Assembly: GCF_014635865.1 (NCBI RefSeq)
Contig: NZ_BMDQ01000004.1
Location: 62,001 to 126,000, forward strand
Reading direction: 5' to 3'
Length of the DNA: 64,000 nt
DNA from: Winogradskyella haliclonae
GTDB lineage: Bacteria; Bacteroidota; Bacteroidia; Flavobacteriales; Flavobacteriaceae
Shown here: positions 1 through 8,606 of the stretch, one piece after another
Layout: each line of letters starts with the position of its first letter
Numbering within the stretch: the stretch's first letter is position 1
The notes under the pieces: generated by a model
Told to the model about the DNA's origin: nothing
What the model saw: the letters and a program-made list of their open reading frames with translations, nothing else
The model's database searches: none
Program-made: the position numbers and the translations under genes

Positions 1-429
1 AATATTATCTACTTCGGTAGAAATCACTGCATTCATAGCACCGTTATCTCTAATATAACTTACCAAACCTCTGGTATCTACATCAGAAATGGCTAAGGTA
101 TTATTGTCTTCAAAGAACGCTTCTAAGGATCTATCTGCTCCTGGACGAGAATACTCAAAACTGAAATTTTTACAAATCAATCCTGCAATTTTTACAGAGT
201 CTGATTCTACCTCAGAATCTTTAGTTCCGTAATTACCAATATGCGCATTGGTCGTCACCATTAATTGTCCAAAATAAGATGGGTCTGTGAAAATTTCTTG
301 GTAACCTGTTGTACCAGTGTTAAAACAAACCTCACCAAATGCAGTACCTTCTTTACCAATTGACTTTCCGTAAAAGATAGTGCCGTCTGCAAGTAGAATA
401 AGTGCTTTTTTTCTTTGTTTGTACTTCAT
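1..429 (-). CDS. carA: Carbamoyl-phosphate synthase small subunit, truncated by the window edge
   Basis: CarA is the glutaminase subunit of carbamoyl-phosphate synthase; it feeds ammonia to CarB for pyrimidine and arginine synthesis in the cytosol. Only the first 143 codons are inside the window. The reverse-strand translation begins MKYKQRKKALILLADGTIF and carries the conserved N-terminal CarA segments TGYQEIFTDPSY, HIGNYG and DTRGLVSYIRDNGAMNAVI; the class I amidotransferase domain with its catalytic Cys lies beyond position 1. The ATG at 427-429 follows a leader rich in ACAAC repeats. It lies downstream of rplQ on the same strand but after a strong terminator, so it probably has its own promoter or depends on read-through. 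Confidence 0.93.
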   Translation of the reverse strand, partial: MKYKQRKKALILLADGTIFYGKSIGKEGTAFGEVCFNTGTTGYQEIFTDPSYFGQLMVTTNAHIGNYGTKDSEVESDSVKIAGLICKNFSFEYSRPGADRSLEAFFEDNNTLAISDVDTRGLVSYIRDNGAMNAVISTEVDNI

Positions 430-471
430 GCGTTGTGTTGTGTTAGTCTCTTTTTAGTTTTACAAAATTCC

Positions 472-506
472 AAAAAAAAAGGATAAACTGAAACAGTTTA
501 TCCTTT
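472..506 (-). terminator. Rho-independent terminator of the ribosomal superoperon
   Basis: A perfect inverted repeat has arms GGATAAACTG (481-490) and CAGTTTATCC (494-503) around an AAA loop, extended by A/T pairs on both sides. Read on the minus strand the stem is followed at once by nine T residues (472-480). It lies between the end of rplQ and the start of carA. Confidence 0.9.
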
Positions 507-620
507 ATAGTTATCAATGCTTATTAACACTCGATAATCGAGGTTTGTAAAATGAAGAAAGCCGAATAGAAGTTATATCAATATTGAACTTACAATCTAT
601 TTGCTTTCTTGCTTGCATTT

Positions 621-1094
621 TTATTCTTCTTCGTTAGTAGCTTTAGTTTCTACTGGTGGTGTCGCAACAGCTTTCTTACCACCTCTTCTACTTCTACGAG
701 TTGTTTTCTTAGCAGTCTTACCTGCATTGTAAAGCTCGTTGTAATCTACTAACTCAATCATTGCCATATCAGCATTATCACCAAGTCTATTACCTAGTTT
801 GATGATTCTTGTGTAACCACCTGGACGATCACCTACCTTAGCAGCAACATCTCTAAATAATTCTGTTACAGCTTCTTTTTGTCTTAACTTAGAAAACACT
901 AAACGTCTGTTGTGCGTTGTATCTTCTTTTGACTTCGTAATCATTGGCTCAACATACTGCTTTAAAGCTTTTGCTTTTGCAACAGTTGTGTTAATACGCT
1001 TGTGCTCTATTAAAGAACAAGCCATATTAGCTAACATTGCTTTTCTGTGCGCCGTTTTACGACCTAAATGATTGAATTTTTTTCCGTGTCTCAT
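621..1094 (-). CDS. rplQ: 50S ribosomal protein L17
   Basis: L17 is a large-subunit protein near the exit tunnel. The N-terminus [20 protein letters not shown] is the family signature, with the core to about residue 118. The 157-residue product is longer than the roughly 127-residue E. coli protein because of a Lys/Arg-rich stretch (about 128-142) followed by an acidic tail ending NEEE, a kind of extension I associate with Bacteroidota. It is the last gene of the alpha segment, 62 bases after rpoA, and the hairpin at 472-506 lies downstream. No in-frame alternative start is needed. Confidence 0.97.
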   Translation of the reverse strand: MRHGKKFNHLGRKTAHRKAMLANMACSLIEHKRINTTVAKAKALKQYVEPMITKSKEDTTHNRRLVFSKLRQKEAVTELFRDVAAKVGDRPGGYTRIIKLGNRLGDNADMAMIELVDYNELYNAGKTAKKTTRRSRRGGKKAVATPPVETKATNEEE

Positions 1095-1156
1095 GACTTT
1101 TGTTTTATCATCTTGCTACCAAACCACTATTACACGTGGGAGCAAAATATGATTAA

Positions 1157-2149
1157 TTAATCTTTATCTAATTTGTATTTACTTAAATCCATACCAAAGT
1201 TAAGACCCTTAACATTTACAAGCTCTTCAAGCTCTGTTAAAGACTTCTTACCAAAGTTTCTGAATTTCATTAAATCGTTTTTATTGAACGATACTAAGTC
1301 TCCCAAAGTATCTACTTCTGCAGCTTTTAAACAGTTAAGTGCACGTACAGAAAGATCCATATCAACTAACTTCGTTTTCAATAGTTGTCTCATGTGAAGT
1401 GACTCTTCATCATAAGTCTCAGTCTGTGCAATTTCATCAGCTTCTAATGTAATACGCTCATCAGAGAATAACATGAAGTGGTGAATTAATATTTTTGCTG
1501 CTTCAGTTAATGCATCTTTTGGATGAATTGAACCGTCTGTTTGAATTTCGAAAACTAATTTTTCGTAATCCGTTTTTTGCTCCACACGGAAGTTTTCGAT
1601 TCCGTATTTTACATTTTTTATTGGTGTGTAAATTGAATCTGTAAAGATGGTACCAATTGGCGCAGATGCTTTTTTGTTTTCTTCTGCTGGCACATAACCT
1701 CTACCTTTTTCAATTGTAATTTCCATATTAATGTTAACCTTTGGATCTAAGTTACAGATGACTAAATCTGTATTTAATACTTGGAAACCAGAGATAAACT
1801 TTTGAAAATCTCCTGCAGTAATTTGCTCTTGACCAGAAATAGAAATTGTAACAGTTTCGTTATCAACTTCATCAATTTGACGCTTAAAGTTTACTTGCTT
1901 TAAGTTCAAAATCATTTCAGTAACATCTTCAACGACACCTGAAATTGTAGAAAACTCGTGATCTACACCTTCAATTCTTACCGATGTTATTGCAAAGCCT
2001 TCTAAAGACGATAATAACACACGTCTTAAAGCATTACCTACCGTTAATCCATAACCTGGCTCTAATGGTCTAAACTCGAATTTACCTTCGAATTCATTAG
2101 AATCAATCATGATGACTTTATCCGGCTTCTGAAAATTTAATATTGCCAT
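1157..2149 (-). CDS. rpoA: DNA-directed RNA polymerase alpha subunit
   Basis: Alpha dimerises to nucleate RNA polymerase assembly and contacts activators through its C-terminal domain. The 330-residue product has the N-terminal dimerisation domain (residues about 1-235, including [20 protein letters not shown] and [17 protein letters not shown]) and the helix-hairpin-helix alpha-CTD (about 255-320, with [11 protein letters not shown] and [13 protein letters not shown]). Length and domain order are normal. It sits 101 bases after rpsD and 62 before rplQ, the classic alpha-operon arrangement, and is probably co-transcribed from the promoter seen upstream of rpsD. Confidence 0.98.
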   Translation of the reverse strand: MAILNFQKPDKVIMIDSNEFEGKFEFRPLEPGYGLTVGNALRRVLLSSLEGFAITSVRIEGVDHEFSTISGVVEDVTEMILNLKQVNFKRQIDEVDNETVTISISGQEQITAGDFQKFISGFQVLNTDLVICNLDPKVNINMEITIEKGRGYVPAEENKKASAPIGTIFTDSIYTPIKNVKYGIENFRVEQKTDYEKLVFEIQTDGSIHPKDALTEAAKILIHHFMLFSDERITLEADEIAQTETYDEESLHMRQLLKTKLVDMDLSVRALNCLKAAEVDTLGDLVSFNKNDLMKFRNFGKKSLTELEELVNVKGLNFGMDLSKYKLDKD

Positions 2150-2250
2150 ATTTTTCTTCGTTTTAATTGTTATCTAGTTGCGCGGTTTATAAGTTTGAAG
2201 AACATCTAGTAAACCCTTTGGCTAAATACCAATATGATTAATTAATAGTA

Positions 2251-2856
2251 TTATTTAGAGTAAAGTTCAACGATAAATTGTTCGTTGATTTGCTCTGGTA
2301 TTTGGATACGTGCAGGTACAGAAACATAAGTACCCTCTTTTGTATCATTATTAAAAGTAATCCACTCATATACATTGCTAGAGTTAGCTAATGAATTAGT
2401 GATTGCTTCTAAGGACTTAGATTTTTCTCTTACACCTACAACATCACCAGCTTTTAATTGGTAAGAAGGAATGTTTACCTTTTCACCGTTTACTGTAATA
2501 TGTCTGTGAGAAACTAATTGACGTGCACCACTACGTGTTGGAGCGATACCCATTCTGTAAACAACGTTATCTAAACGAGATTCACATAATTGCAACAATA
2601 CTTCACCAGTAATACCTTGTGCAGCAGTTGCCTTTTTGAACATGTTTCTAAATTGACGCTCTAAGATTCCATAAGTGTACTTCGCTTTTTGCTTTTCTGC
2701 TAATTGGATTGCGTATTCAGATTTTTTTCCACGACGACGGTTGTTTCCGTGTTGTCCTGGAGGATAGTTACGTTTTTCGAAGGCTTTATCGTCTCCGAAG
2801 ATAGCTTGACCGAATTTACGAGCTATTTTAGTTTTAGGACCAGTATATCTTGCCAT
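2251..2856 (-). CDS. rpsD: 30S ribosomal protein S4
   Basis: S4 nucleates 16S rRNA 5'-domain assembly. The 201-residue protein begins [16 protein letters not shown], has the family motif NYPPGQHG, and carries an S4 RNA-binding domain (about 92-155, with [29 protein letters not shown] and DVVGVRE). The N-terminal zinc-ribbon cysteines found in some S4 proteins are absent, so it is the zinc-free type. A 191-base gap with a hairpin and a promoter-like element separates it from rpsK, so rpsD-rpoA-rplQ may be transcribed separately. S4 is the known autoregulator of the alpha operon in E. coli; no equivalent pseudoknot was identified here. Confidence 0.97.
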   Translation of the reverse strand: MARYTGPKTKIARKFGQAIFGDDKAFEKRNYPPGQHGNNRRRGKKSEYAIQLAEKQKAKYTYGILERQFRNMFKKATAAQGITGEVLLQLCESRLDNVVYRMGIAPTRSGARQLVSHRHITVNGEKVNIPSYQLKAGDVVGVREKSKSLEAITNSLANSSNVYEWITFNNDTKEGTYVSVPARIQIPEQINEQFIVELYSK

Positions 2857-2955
2857 TTTAAATTTGTTTTGAGAGTGATTGTAGAATTAAGGTCTTAAGC
2901 TTATCCTTCTAAACCGTTTGCCTCTCGTTGATACTTGTTATTATTTTTCAGTTTG

Positions 2956-2984
2956 CAAATTTACACAAAATAAACTAATCCCAA
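2956..2984 (-). promoter_or_regulatory. Candidate internal promoter for rpsD-rpoA-rplQ
   Basis: On the minus strand the element TAAATTTG (plus 2956-2963) matches the Bacteroidota -7 box TAnnTTTG exactly. A TTG (plus 2982-2984) lies 18 bases upstream, close to the usual 19-base spacing to the -33 box. It lies about 100 bases before the rpsD start. Confidence 0.6.
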
Positions 2985-3009
2985 CATAGTAATTGAAATT
3001 AGTTTATTT
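2968..3009 (-). terminator. Hairpin in the rpsK-rpsD gap (weak terminator or attenuator)
   Basis: A perfect 12-base inverted repeat, AAATAAACTAAT (2968-2979) and ATTAGTTTATTT (2998-3009), encloses an 18-base loop. On the minus strand it begins 38 bases after the rpsK stop codon and ends in a short T stretch before the -7 box of the candidate rpsD promoter. The T run is short, so full termination is doubtful. Confidence 0.5.
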
Positions 3010-3047
3010 AGTGATTTTCAACACCTTAATGATGCTGTAGTATATAA

Positions 3048-3431
3048 TTATACTCTACGTCTTTTTGGTGGACGACATCCGTTATGCGGCATTGGTGTAA
3101 CATCAATAATTTCTGTTACTTCGATACCTGCATTATGTATAGATCTGATAGCAGATTCTCTACCATTACCAGGACCTTTTACATATACTTTTACTTTCTT
3201 TAAACCAGCTTCTTTAGCAACTCCAGCAGCATCTTCTGCAGCTAATTGAGCAGCATAAGGTGTGTTCTTTTTAGAACCTCTAAATCCCATTTTACCAGCT
3301 GATGACCAAGAAATTACGTCACCTTTTTTATTTGTTAAAGAAACAATGATGTTATTAAAAGATGCTGTGATGTGAGCTTCTCCTACTGCATCAACTATTA
3401 CTTTACGCTTTTTTGTACTTGACTTTGCCAT
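3048..3431 (-). CDS. rpsK: 30S ribosomal protein S11
   Basis: S11 lies on the platform of the small subunit and helps shape the mRNA exit channel. The 127-residue product contains the family core ([26 protein letters not shown]), [20 protein letters not shown], and the C-terminal block [16 protein letters not shown]. Length is normal. It follows rpsM after a 102-base spacer that resembles the spacer before rpsM, and is followed by a 191-base gap before rpsD. Confidence 0.97.
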   Translation of the reverse strand: MAKSSTKKRKVIVDAVGEAHITASFNNIIVSLTNKKGDVISWSSAGKMGFRGSKKNTPYAAQLAAEDAAGVAKEAGLKKVKVYVKGPGNGRESAIRSIHNAGIEVTEIIDVTPMPHNGCRPPKRRRV

Positions 3432-3533
3432 ATTTTTTAGTTTCTAGTGTTAGCTTTTAGTTTTGAGAATCCTAAACTTTTACATTTCTAACAGATTCAT
3501 CTAACCTAATTACTAATGACTAATGTCTTTTTA
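3432..3533. repeat. Intergenic repeat copy A (rpsM-rpsK spacer)
   Basis: This spacer is homologous to the one at 3909-4012. Both contain, in the same order, TTAGCTTTTAGTT, AGAATCCTAAAC, AACAGATTCATCTAAC, TACTAATGACTAAT and GTCTTTTT. By eye roughly four bases in five match over about 100 bases. Copy A has one fewer ATGACTA unit than copy B. Confidence 0.75.
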
Positions 3534-3908
3534 TTATTTAGTTACTTTCTTTTTGTTAGCAACCGTTTTACGTCTACCTTTTCTTGTACGAGAGTTGTTC
3601 TTAGTACGTTGTCCTCTTAATGGAAGACCCGCTCTGTGACGGATACCTCTGTAACATCCGATATCCATTAAACGCTTAATGTTTAATTGAGTTTCAGAAC
3701 GTAATTCACCTTCAATTTTGAAAGTTCCTACAGCTTCACGGATTGCTCCGATTTCGGCATCTGTCCAATCTTGTACTTTTGTGCTTTCATCAACTTTAGC
3801 AGTTTCTAAAATTTCTTTTGCACGACTTCTACCTATTCCATAGATATAAGTTAAAGAGATAACTCCTCTTTTTTGTTTTGGTATGTCTACACCTGCAATT
3901 CTTGCCAT
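3534..3908 (-). CDS. rpsM: 30S ribosomal protein S13
   Basis: S13 sits in the head of the 30S subunit and forms bridges to the 50S subunit. The 124-residue protein starts [15 protein letters not shown], has the helical core with [16 protein letters not shown], and ends with the conserved basic block [22 protein letters not shown]. Length is normal. It is bounded on both sides by about 100-base spacers that are copies of one another, unlike the few-base spacings elsewhere in the operon. Confidence 0.97.
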   Translation of the reverse strand: MARIAGVDIPKQKRGVISLTYIYGIGRSRAKEILETAKVDESTKVQDWTDAEIGAIREAVGTFKIEGELRSETQLNIKRLMDIGCYRGIRHRAGLPLRGQRTKNNSRTRKGRRKTVANKKKVTK

Positions 3909-4012
3909 ATTGTTTTAGTTTTTAGCTGTTAGCTTTTAGTTGTTAGAATCCTAAACATTGCTATTTCAAACAGATTCATCTAACTACTAATGACTAATGA
4001 CTAGTGTCTTTT
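3909..4012. repeat. Intergenic repeat copy B (rpmJ-rpsM spacer)
   Basis: This is the second copy of the spacer described at 3432-3533. It contains a short direct repeat (ACTAATGACTAATGACTAG near 3986) and a run of AGCTGTTAGCTTTTAGTTGTTAG-like units. Nothing in it reads as a gene. Confidence 0.75.
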
Positions 4013-4129
4013 TTAACCTTGTCTTTGTTTGAATCTAGGATTCTTTTTGTTAATTACGTAAAGTCTTCCTTTTCTACGTACCAATTTACAATCGGCACTT
4101 CTTTTTTTAACTGATGCTCTTACTTTCAT
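4013..4129 (-). CDS. rpmJ: 50S ribosomal protein L36, zinc-free form
   Basis: L36 is a very small 50S protein. The 38-residue reading frame begins [20 protein letters not shown] and ends NPRFKQRQG, which is diagnostic. Of the four zinc ligands of the canonical C+ form (Cys-Cys-Cys-His) only Cys14 remains; Ser11, Asn27 and Phe33 occupy the other positions, so it should not bind zinc. It follows infA after 25 bases and precedes rpsM after 104 bases, the usual spc-alpha junction. It is too short for most automatic ORF finders. Confidence 0.95.
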   Translation of the reverse strand: MKVRASVKKRSADCKLVRRKGRLYVINKKNPRFKQRQG

Positions 4130-4154
4130 CTGTTTTGATTTTTAAATACTAGTA

Positions 4155-4370
4155 TTAGTATCTATAAGTTATACGAGCCTTAGTTAAATCATAAGGACTC
4201 ATTTCTAATTTTACTTTATCACCTGGTAACAACTTAATGTAATGCATGCGCATTTTACCAGAAATGTGTGCAGTCACAATATGACCGTTTTCTAATTCTA
4301 CACGGAACATCGCATTTGATAATGCTTCTATAATTGTACCGTCTTGCTCTATTGCTGCTTGTTTTGCCAT
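4155..4370 (-). CDS. infA: Translation initiation factor IF-1
   Basis: IF-1 binds the 30S A site during initiation. The 71-residue product is a single OB fold with the family pattern [35 protein letters not shown] (read in two blocks) and the C-terminal [21 protein letters not shown]. Length is typical (about 72). It follows secY after 10 bases with no map or adk between them, which differs from the E. coli and Bacillus order. Confidence 0.97.
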   Translation of the reverse strand: MAKQAAIEQDGTIIEALSNAMFRVELENGHIVTAHISGKMRMHYIKLLPGDKVKLEMSPYDLTKARITYRY

Positions 4371-4380
4371 TGTATAAATA

Positions 4381-5727
4381 TTATGCTACTGCTTTTCTAT
4401 TTTTACCTGATTTCATCAAACCGTCATAGTGCTTGTTCAACAAATAAGAATTTATTTGCTGCATCGTGTCTATTGCAACTCCAACCATAATTAATAGTGA
4501 TGTACCTCCAAAGAATAAAGCCCAACTACCCTGAATTCCCATTAGCTTTACAACAAATGCTGGGAACACAGCAATAAGTGCTAAGAAAATAGATCCTGGT
4601 AAAGTAATCTGAGACATAATCTTATCTAAATATTCTGAAGTTTCACTACCTGGACGAATCCCTGGTATAAAACCACCACTACGTTTTAAATCGTCTGCCA
4701 TTTTGTTCGTAGGAACCGTAATAGCTGTATAGAAATATGTAAAAACGATGATTAAAAACGCAAACAATACATTATACCAGAACCCAAATGGATCTGAAAA
4801 ATTAGCTTGCATCCACTGACCTGCGTCAGTTTCTTTTAACCATGATGAACCACCTATTAAACTTGGAACAAACATAATCGCTTGAGCAAATATAATTGGC
4901 ATTACACCAGAAGCATTAAGTTTTAATGGTAAGAACTGACGAGATCCAAATACGTTTTTCTCAAAACCACCAGAAGCAGTTCTACGAGCGTATTGTACTT
5001 GTATTTTACGTACAGCCATTACTAATAATACAGATGCTAATATGATTAAGAACCATATTACAATCTCTATAAGAATAAGCATTAATCCTCCATTACCTTC
5101 TAATCGAGATACAGCATTTTGGAAAAATGCTAAAGGTAATGTTGCAATAATACCAACCATAATTAATAATGAAATACCATTACCAATACCTTTGTCAGTA
5201 ATCTTTTCTCCCAACCACATCGCAAAGATACAGCCAGTAACTAATATTACTATTGATGAGAAATAGAAGATGCCTCCTGTACCTAATAAAAATGCTGACG
5301 TTGGAACACCTAATGATGGTAAGCTTACTAAGTATCCTGGTGCTTGCACCAAACAAATAGCAATAGTTAACCAACGCGTAATTTGGTTGATTTTCTTACG
5401 ACCACTTTCTCCTTCTTTTTGTAGCTTTTGTAAATAAGGGATAGCAATTCCCATTAACTGAACTACAATCGAAGCCGATATGTATGGCATAATACCTAAT
5501 GCAAACACAGAGGCTTTAGAAAAAGCACCTCCAGTAAACATGTTTAATATGGCACCAATACCGCCATCAAAATTTCCTGAGAAATCAGATAATTGAGTTG
5601 CATCTATACCTGGTAATGTTACTTGAGCACCAAAACGATATACTAATAATAACCCTAAGGTTAAGATTATTCTATCCTTAAGCTCAGTAATCTTCCAGAC
5701 GTTTTTTAATGTTTCTATTATTTTCAT
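4381..5727 (-). CDS. secY: Protein translocase subunit SecY
   Basis: SecY is the channel of the Sec translocon in the inner membrane. The 448-residue product begins [20 protein letters not shown] and has the usual ten hydrophobic segments, with the conserved stretches [39 protein letters not shown] and TEYLD-like [10 protein letters not shown]. Length is in the family range. It lies between rplO (11 bases upstream) and infA (10 bases downstream), the normal spc-operon position. Confidence 0.98.
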   Translation of the reverse strand: MKIIETLKNVWKITELKDRIILTLGLLLVYRFGAQVTLPGIDATQLSDFSGNFDGGIGAILNMFTGGAFSKASVFALGIMPYISASIVVQLMGIAIPYLQKLQKEGESGRKKINQITRWLTIAICLVQAPGYLVSLPSLGVPTSAFLLGTGGIFYFSSIVILVTGCIFAMWLGEKITDKGIGNGISLLIMVGIIATLPLAFFQNAVSRLEGNGGLMLILIEIVIWFLIILASVLLVMAVRKIQVQYARRTASGGFEKNVFGSRQFLPLKLNASGVMPIIFAQAIMFVPSLIGGSSWLKETDAGQWMQANFSDPFGFWYNVLFAFLIIVFTYFYTAITVPTNKMADDLKRSGGFIPGIRPGSETSEYLDKIMSQITLPGSIFLALIAVFPAFVVKLMGIQGSWALFFGGTSLLIMVGVAIDTMQQINSYLLNKHYDGLMKSGKNRKAVA

Positions 5728-5738
5728 TCTATATTATC

Positions 5739-6191
5739 TTATAAAGTTACAGCTTCACCACCAGCAGCTTCTATAGCAGCTTTTGCTGACGCAGTAAATT
5801 TATGAGCTTTAACTGTTAATTTTGCTTTTAATTCTCCTCTTCCTAAAATTTTAACTAGCTCATTTTTTCCAGCTAATCTTAATTCTACTAGAGTATCAAA
5901 ATCTACAGTGTCTTTAATCTTCTTAGCTTCTACTAACTCTTGTAATGTATCTAAGTTTACACCTTGATACTCTACTCTGTTGATATTAGTAAAACCAAAC
6001 TTAGGTACACGACGTTGTAATGGCATTTGACCACCTTCGAACCCTAATTTCTTAGAATAACCAGAACGTGACTTAGCACCTTTGTGACCTCTTGTTGCAG
6101 TTCCACCTTTTCCAGAACCTTGACCACGACCAACGCGTTTTCCTTGTTTTTTTACTGAACCTTCTGCAGGTTTTAAATTACTTAAATCCAT
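5739..6191 (-). CDS. rplO: 50S ribosomal protein L15
   Basis: L15 is a late-assembly 50S protein. The 150-residue protein starts MDLSNLKPAEGSVKKQGKRV and has the Gly/Arg-rich N-terminal extension (RGQGSGKGGTATRGHKGAKSR) that reaches into 23S rRNA, then GFEGGQMPLQRRVPKFGF and a C-terminal globular part ending EAAGGEAVTL. Length matches the family. It follows rpmD after 16 bases and precedes secY by 11. Confidence 0.97.
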   Translation of the reverse strand: MDLSNLKPAEGSVKKQGKRVGRGQGSGKGGTATRGHKGAKSRSGYSKKLGFEGGQMPLQRRVPKFGFTNINRVEYQGVNLDTLQELVEAKKIKDTVDFDTLVELRLAGKNELVKILGRGELKAKLTVKAHKFTASAKAAIEAAGGEAVTL

Positions 6192-6207
6192 TATTAAGTT
6201 ATATTTT

Positions 6208-6387
6208 TTAAGCTTCCTCTACAGAAACTAAGTGTTCTACTTTCTTAACCATACCAAGGATGTTTGGTGTGGCATCGTGCTCTACAACTTGACCGATTTT
6301 CTTTAAGCCTAAAGCTTCTAATGTAAGCTTCTGTCTTTTTGTACGGTTAATTGCACTTCTAACTTTCTTTACTTTAATCTTTGCCAT
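6208..6387 (-). CDS. rpmD: 50S ribosomal protein L30
   Basis: L30 is a small 50S protein. The 59-residue frame reads MAKIKVKKVRSAINRTKRQK, then TLEALGLKKIGQVVEHDATP and ILGMVKKVEHLVSVEEA, matching the bacterial L30 ferredoxin-like fold and its length of about 60. It lies between rpsE (13 bases) and rplO (16 bases), exactly where L30 is expected in the spc operon. Confidence 0.96.
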   Translation of the reverse strand: MAKIKVKKVRSAINRTKRQKLTLEALGLKKIGQVVEHDATPNILGMVKKVEHLVSVEEA

Positions 6388-6400
6388 CTTGTCCTAATGA

Positions 6401-6925
6401 TTATCCGTTAAATACTTTTTCAAGTGAAATACCTCTTTCTTTAGCGATAGAACCTGCATCTCTTAATTGTAATAATGCGTCAAAAGTTGCTTTTACTACG
6501 TTATGAGGGTTAGATGATCCTTGAGACTTAGATAATACATCATGTACACCTACGGCTTCAAGAACTGTTCTTACAGCACCACCAGCAATAACACCGGTAC
6601 CAGGAGCAGCTGGAATAATATTTACTCTCGCTCCACCATATTTACCTTTTTGTTCGTGAGGTAAAGTTCCTTTAATGATAGGTATTCTTACCAAGTTTTT
6701 CTTAGCATCTTCTACGGCCTTTGCAATTGCTGTAGCTACATCTTTAGATTTCCCTAAACCTTGTCCTACAACACCTGCTTCATCACCTACTACTACTATA
6801 GCAGAAAAACCAAATGCTCTACCACCTTTAGTTACTTTAGTAACACGTTGTACGCCTACCAAACGGTCTTTTAAATCTAAACCTCCTGGTTTTACAAGCT
6901 CTGCGTTTTTATATTTTTGATACAT
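6401..6925 (-). CDS. rpsE: 30S ribosomal protein S5
   Basis: S5 contributes to decoding fidelity and mRNA unwinding. The 174-residue product has an N-terminal double-stranded-RNA-binding-like domain ([31 protein letters not shown]) and the C-terminal domain with [26 protein letters not shown] and [13 protein letters not shown]. The loop around [13 protein letters not shown], where spectinomycin-resistance changes arise in E. coli, looks intact. It follows rplR after 6 bases. Confidence 0.97.
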   Translation of the reverse strand: MYQKYKNAELVKPGGLDLKDRLVGVQRVTKVTKGGRAFGFSAIVVVGDEAGVVGQGLGKSKDVATAIAKAVEDAKKNLVRIPIIKGTLPHEQKGKYGGARVNIIPAAPGTGVIAGGAVRTVLEAVGVHDVLSKSQGSSNPHNVVKATFDALLQLRDAGSIAKERGISLEKVFNG

Positions 6926-6931
6926 AATGTC

Positions 6932-7288
6932 TTAAAATTTAAGTCCTGCTTCTCTAGCACCTTCTGCTAATGATTTTACTCTACCGTGGTATAAGTATCC
7001 ACCTCTATCAAAAGAAATAGTCTCAACACCAGCTTTTAATGCTTTTTCAGCAATTGCCTTACCAACTAAAGCAGCAACTTCGGTTTTATTACCTTTTGCA
7101 CCACTTACGTCTTTATCTCTTGAAGATGCAGCTGCGATAGTTTTACCAGTCACGTCATCTACAATTTGAGCATAAATTTCTTTATTACTTCTAAAAACAG
7201 ATAATCTTGGTCTAGCTTCAGTACCAGATACAATCTTACGTATTCTGTTTTTTATTCGTTGTCTTCTTTCGTTCTTTGTTAATGCCAT
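6932..7288 (-). CDS. rplR: 50S ribosomal protein L18
   Basis: L18 carries 5S rRNA into the large subunit. The start at 7288 gives [20 protein letters not shown], the family N-terminus, and a 118-residue product; a longer in-frame reading from 7351 would overlap the end of rplF and adds 21 residues that are not L18-like, so it is rejected. Conserved blocks are [40 protein letters not shown] and the C-terminal EAGLKF. It is 10 bases after rplF and 6 before rpsE. Confidence 0.96.
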   Translation of the reverse strand: MALTKNERRQRIKNRIRKIVSGTEARPRLSVFRSNKEIYAQIVDDVTGKTIAAASSRDKDVSGAKGNKTEVAALVGKAIAEKALKAGVETISFDRGGYLYHGRVKSLAEGAREAGLKF

Positions 7289-7298
7289 AACCTTACTA

Positions 7299-7841
7299 TT
7301 AAGCTGATTTACCTGCTTTTCTTCTGATTTCTTCACCAACAAACTTGACACCTTTTCCTTTGTAAGGCTCTGGCTTACGGAAGCCGCGGATTTTTGCCGC
7401 TACTTGCCCTACCAATTGCTTGTCATGTGACGTTAATTTTACGATTGGATTTTTACCCTTTTCAGAAACTGTTTCAATTTTAACTTCTGGAGCAATATCC
7501 ATAATTATATTGTGTGAAAAACCTAAAGCTAAATCTAACTTCTGTCCTTGGTTAGATGCTCTGTAACCTACACCTACCAATTCTAACTCTTTAGTAAAGC
7601 CTTTAGACACACCCTCAATCATATTAGCGATTAAGGCTCTATACAAACCATGTTTTGATTTGTGTTCTTTCTTTTCAGAATGACGTTCTAATGTTAAAGT
7701 AGCGTCTTCTATTTTGATATCAACACCTGTGTAATCTTGAGTTAACTCACCTAATTTACCTTTTACAGTAATTACGTTATCGTTAACATCTACTGTTACG
7801 CCTTCAGGAATTGAAATTGGATTTTTACCTATTCTTGACAT
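7299..7841 (-). CDS. rplF: 50S ribosomal protein L6
   Basis: L6 binds near the sarcin-ricin loop and the factor-binding site. With the start at 7841 the product is 180 residues, beginning [15 protein letters not shown] as in other L6 proteins; an upstream in-frame start at 7886 would overlap the rpsH coding end and is unlikely. Two tandem alpha/beta domains are present, and the C-terminus contains [13 protein letters not shown] and [11 protein letters not shown], the family signature. Spacing is 13 bases from rpsH and 10 to rplR. Confidence 0.96.
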   Translation of the reverse strand: MSRIGKNPISIPEGVTVDVNDNVITVKGKLGELTQDYTGVDIKIEDATLTLERHSEKKEHKSKHGLYRALIANMIEGVSKGFTKELELVGVGYRASNQGQKLDLALGFSHNIIMDIAPEVKIETVSEKGKNPIVKLTSHDKQLVGQVAAKIRGFRKPEPYKGKGVKFVGEEIRRKAGKSA

Positions 7842-7854
7842 ATCTTCCTGTTTT

Positions 7855-8253
7855 TTAGTATACGTAACATAATACTTCGCCACCAACGTTTTCTCTTTGC
7901 GCTTGTTTACCAGTCATAACTCCATGAGAAGTAGAAACAATTGCAATACCTAAACCATTTAAGATTCTTGGCATTTCGTTAGCGCCAGCATACTTACGTA
8001 AACCTGGTGTACTGATTCTTTGAATTTTTTTGATGACAGACTCTTTTGTGTCCTTGTTGTACTTAAGTGCAATCTTGATTGTTCCTTGTACAGTTGAGTC
8101 GTCGAATTTGTAACTTAAAATATATCCTTGGTCGAATAATATTTTAGTTATCTCTTTCTTTAAGTTAGACGCAGGAATCTCTACCACTCGGTGGTTAGCT
8201 TTTACTGCATTTCTAACTCGCGTAAGATAATCCGCTATTGGATCTGTATACAT
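7855..8253 (-). CDS. rpsH: 30S ribosomal protein S8
   Basis: S8 binds the central domain of 16S rRNA. The 132-residue product begins MYTDPIADYLTRVRNAVKAN and ends with the conserved block GIAIVSTSHGVMTGKQAQRENVGGEVLCYVY (two pieces, STSHGVM and GGEVLCYV being the core). Length is normal. Unlike its neighbours it is preceded by an 81-base gap holding an imperfect hairpin. S8 is the feedback repressor of the spc operon in E. coli, so this leader is of interest. Confidence 0.97.
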   Translation of the reverse strand: MYTDPIADYLTRVRNAVKANHRVVEIPASNLKKEITKILFDQGYILSYKFDDSTVQGTIKIALKYNKDTKESVIKKIQRISTPGLRKYAGANEMPRILNGLGIAIVSTSHGVMTGKQAQRENVGGEVLCYVY

Positions 8254-8267
8254 AGTTATTAATTTGC

Positions 8268-8316
8268 GGAATCGGTTTTTGGTAATTGAACTTTTCTATA
8301 CCAAACCTGAATCCAA
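8268..8316 (-). promoter_or_regulatory. Structured leader upstream of rpsH
   Basis: An imperfect inverted repeat, with arms GGAATCGGTTTTTGGTA (8268-8284) and TACCAAACCTGAATCC (8299-8314), encloses a 14-base loop. About 14 base pairs form, with one mismatch and two small bulges. It fills much of the rpsN-rpsH gap, has no T run after it, and could be a protein-binding RNA element or simply a processing site. Confidence 0.4.
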
Positions 8317-8334
8317 TTTATAATTCTTTATTGT

Positions 8335-8604
8335 TTACCAGCTTGCTTTTTTGACACCTGGAATTAAACCTTTGTTAGCCATTTCTCTAAACATAACACG
8401 AGAAATTCCAAACTGTCTCATATAACCTTTTGGTCTACCAGTAAGTTTACAACGGTTATGCTTACGAATTGGTGAAGCATTCTTAGGTAACTTTTGTAAT
8501 GCTTCGTAATCTCCAGCTTCTTTTAAAGCTTTACGTTTCTCTGCATATTTAGCAACCATTTTTGCACGCTTTACCTCGCGGGCTTTCATTGATTCTTTAG
8601 CCAT
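8335..8604 (-). CDS. rpsN: 30S ribosomal protein S14, zinc-free long form
   Basis: S14 is a head protein of the 30S subunit. The 89-residue product begins [20 protein letters not shown] and ends with [20 protein letters not shown] and [11 protein letters not shown]. It lacks the paired CxxC motifs of the short zinc-binding type, so it is the long C-minus form. It follows rplE after 2 bases; the next gene, rpsH, is 81 bases away. Confidence 0.97.
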   Translation of the reverse strand: MAKESMKAREVKRAKMVAKYAEKRKALKEAGDYEALQKLPKNASPIRKHNRCKLTGRPKGYMRQFGISRVMFREMANKGLIPGVKKASW

Positions 8605-8606
8605 AA

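Noticed and set aside
1173..1397. Plus-strand open frames antisense to ribosomal and other genes (for example 1173-1397, 5042-5266, 16870-17145)
   Set aside because: They lie wholly inside well-supported genes on the other strand, have odd composition and no family resemblance.
7289..7351. N-terminal extension of rplR
   Set aside because: It overlaps the end of rplF and adds residues not found in L18; the ATG at 7288 gives the standard N-terminus.
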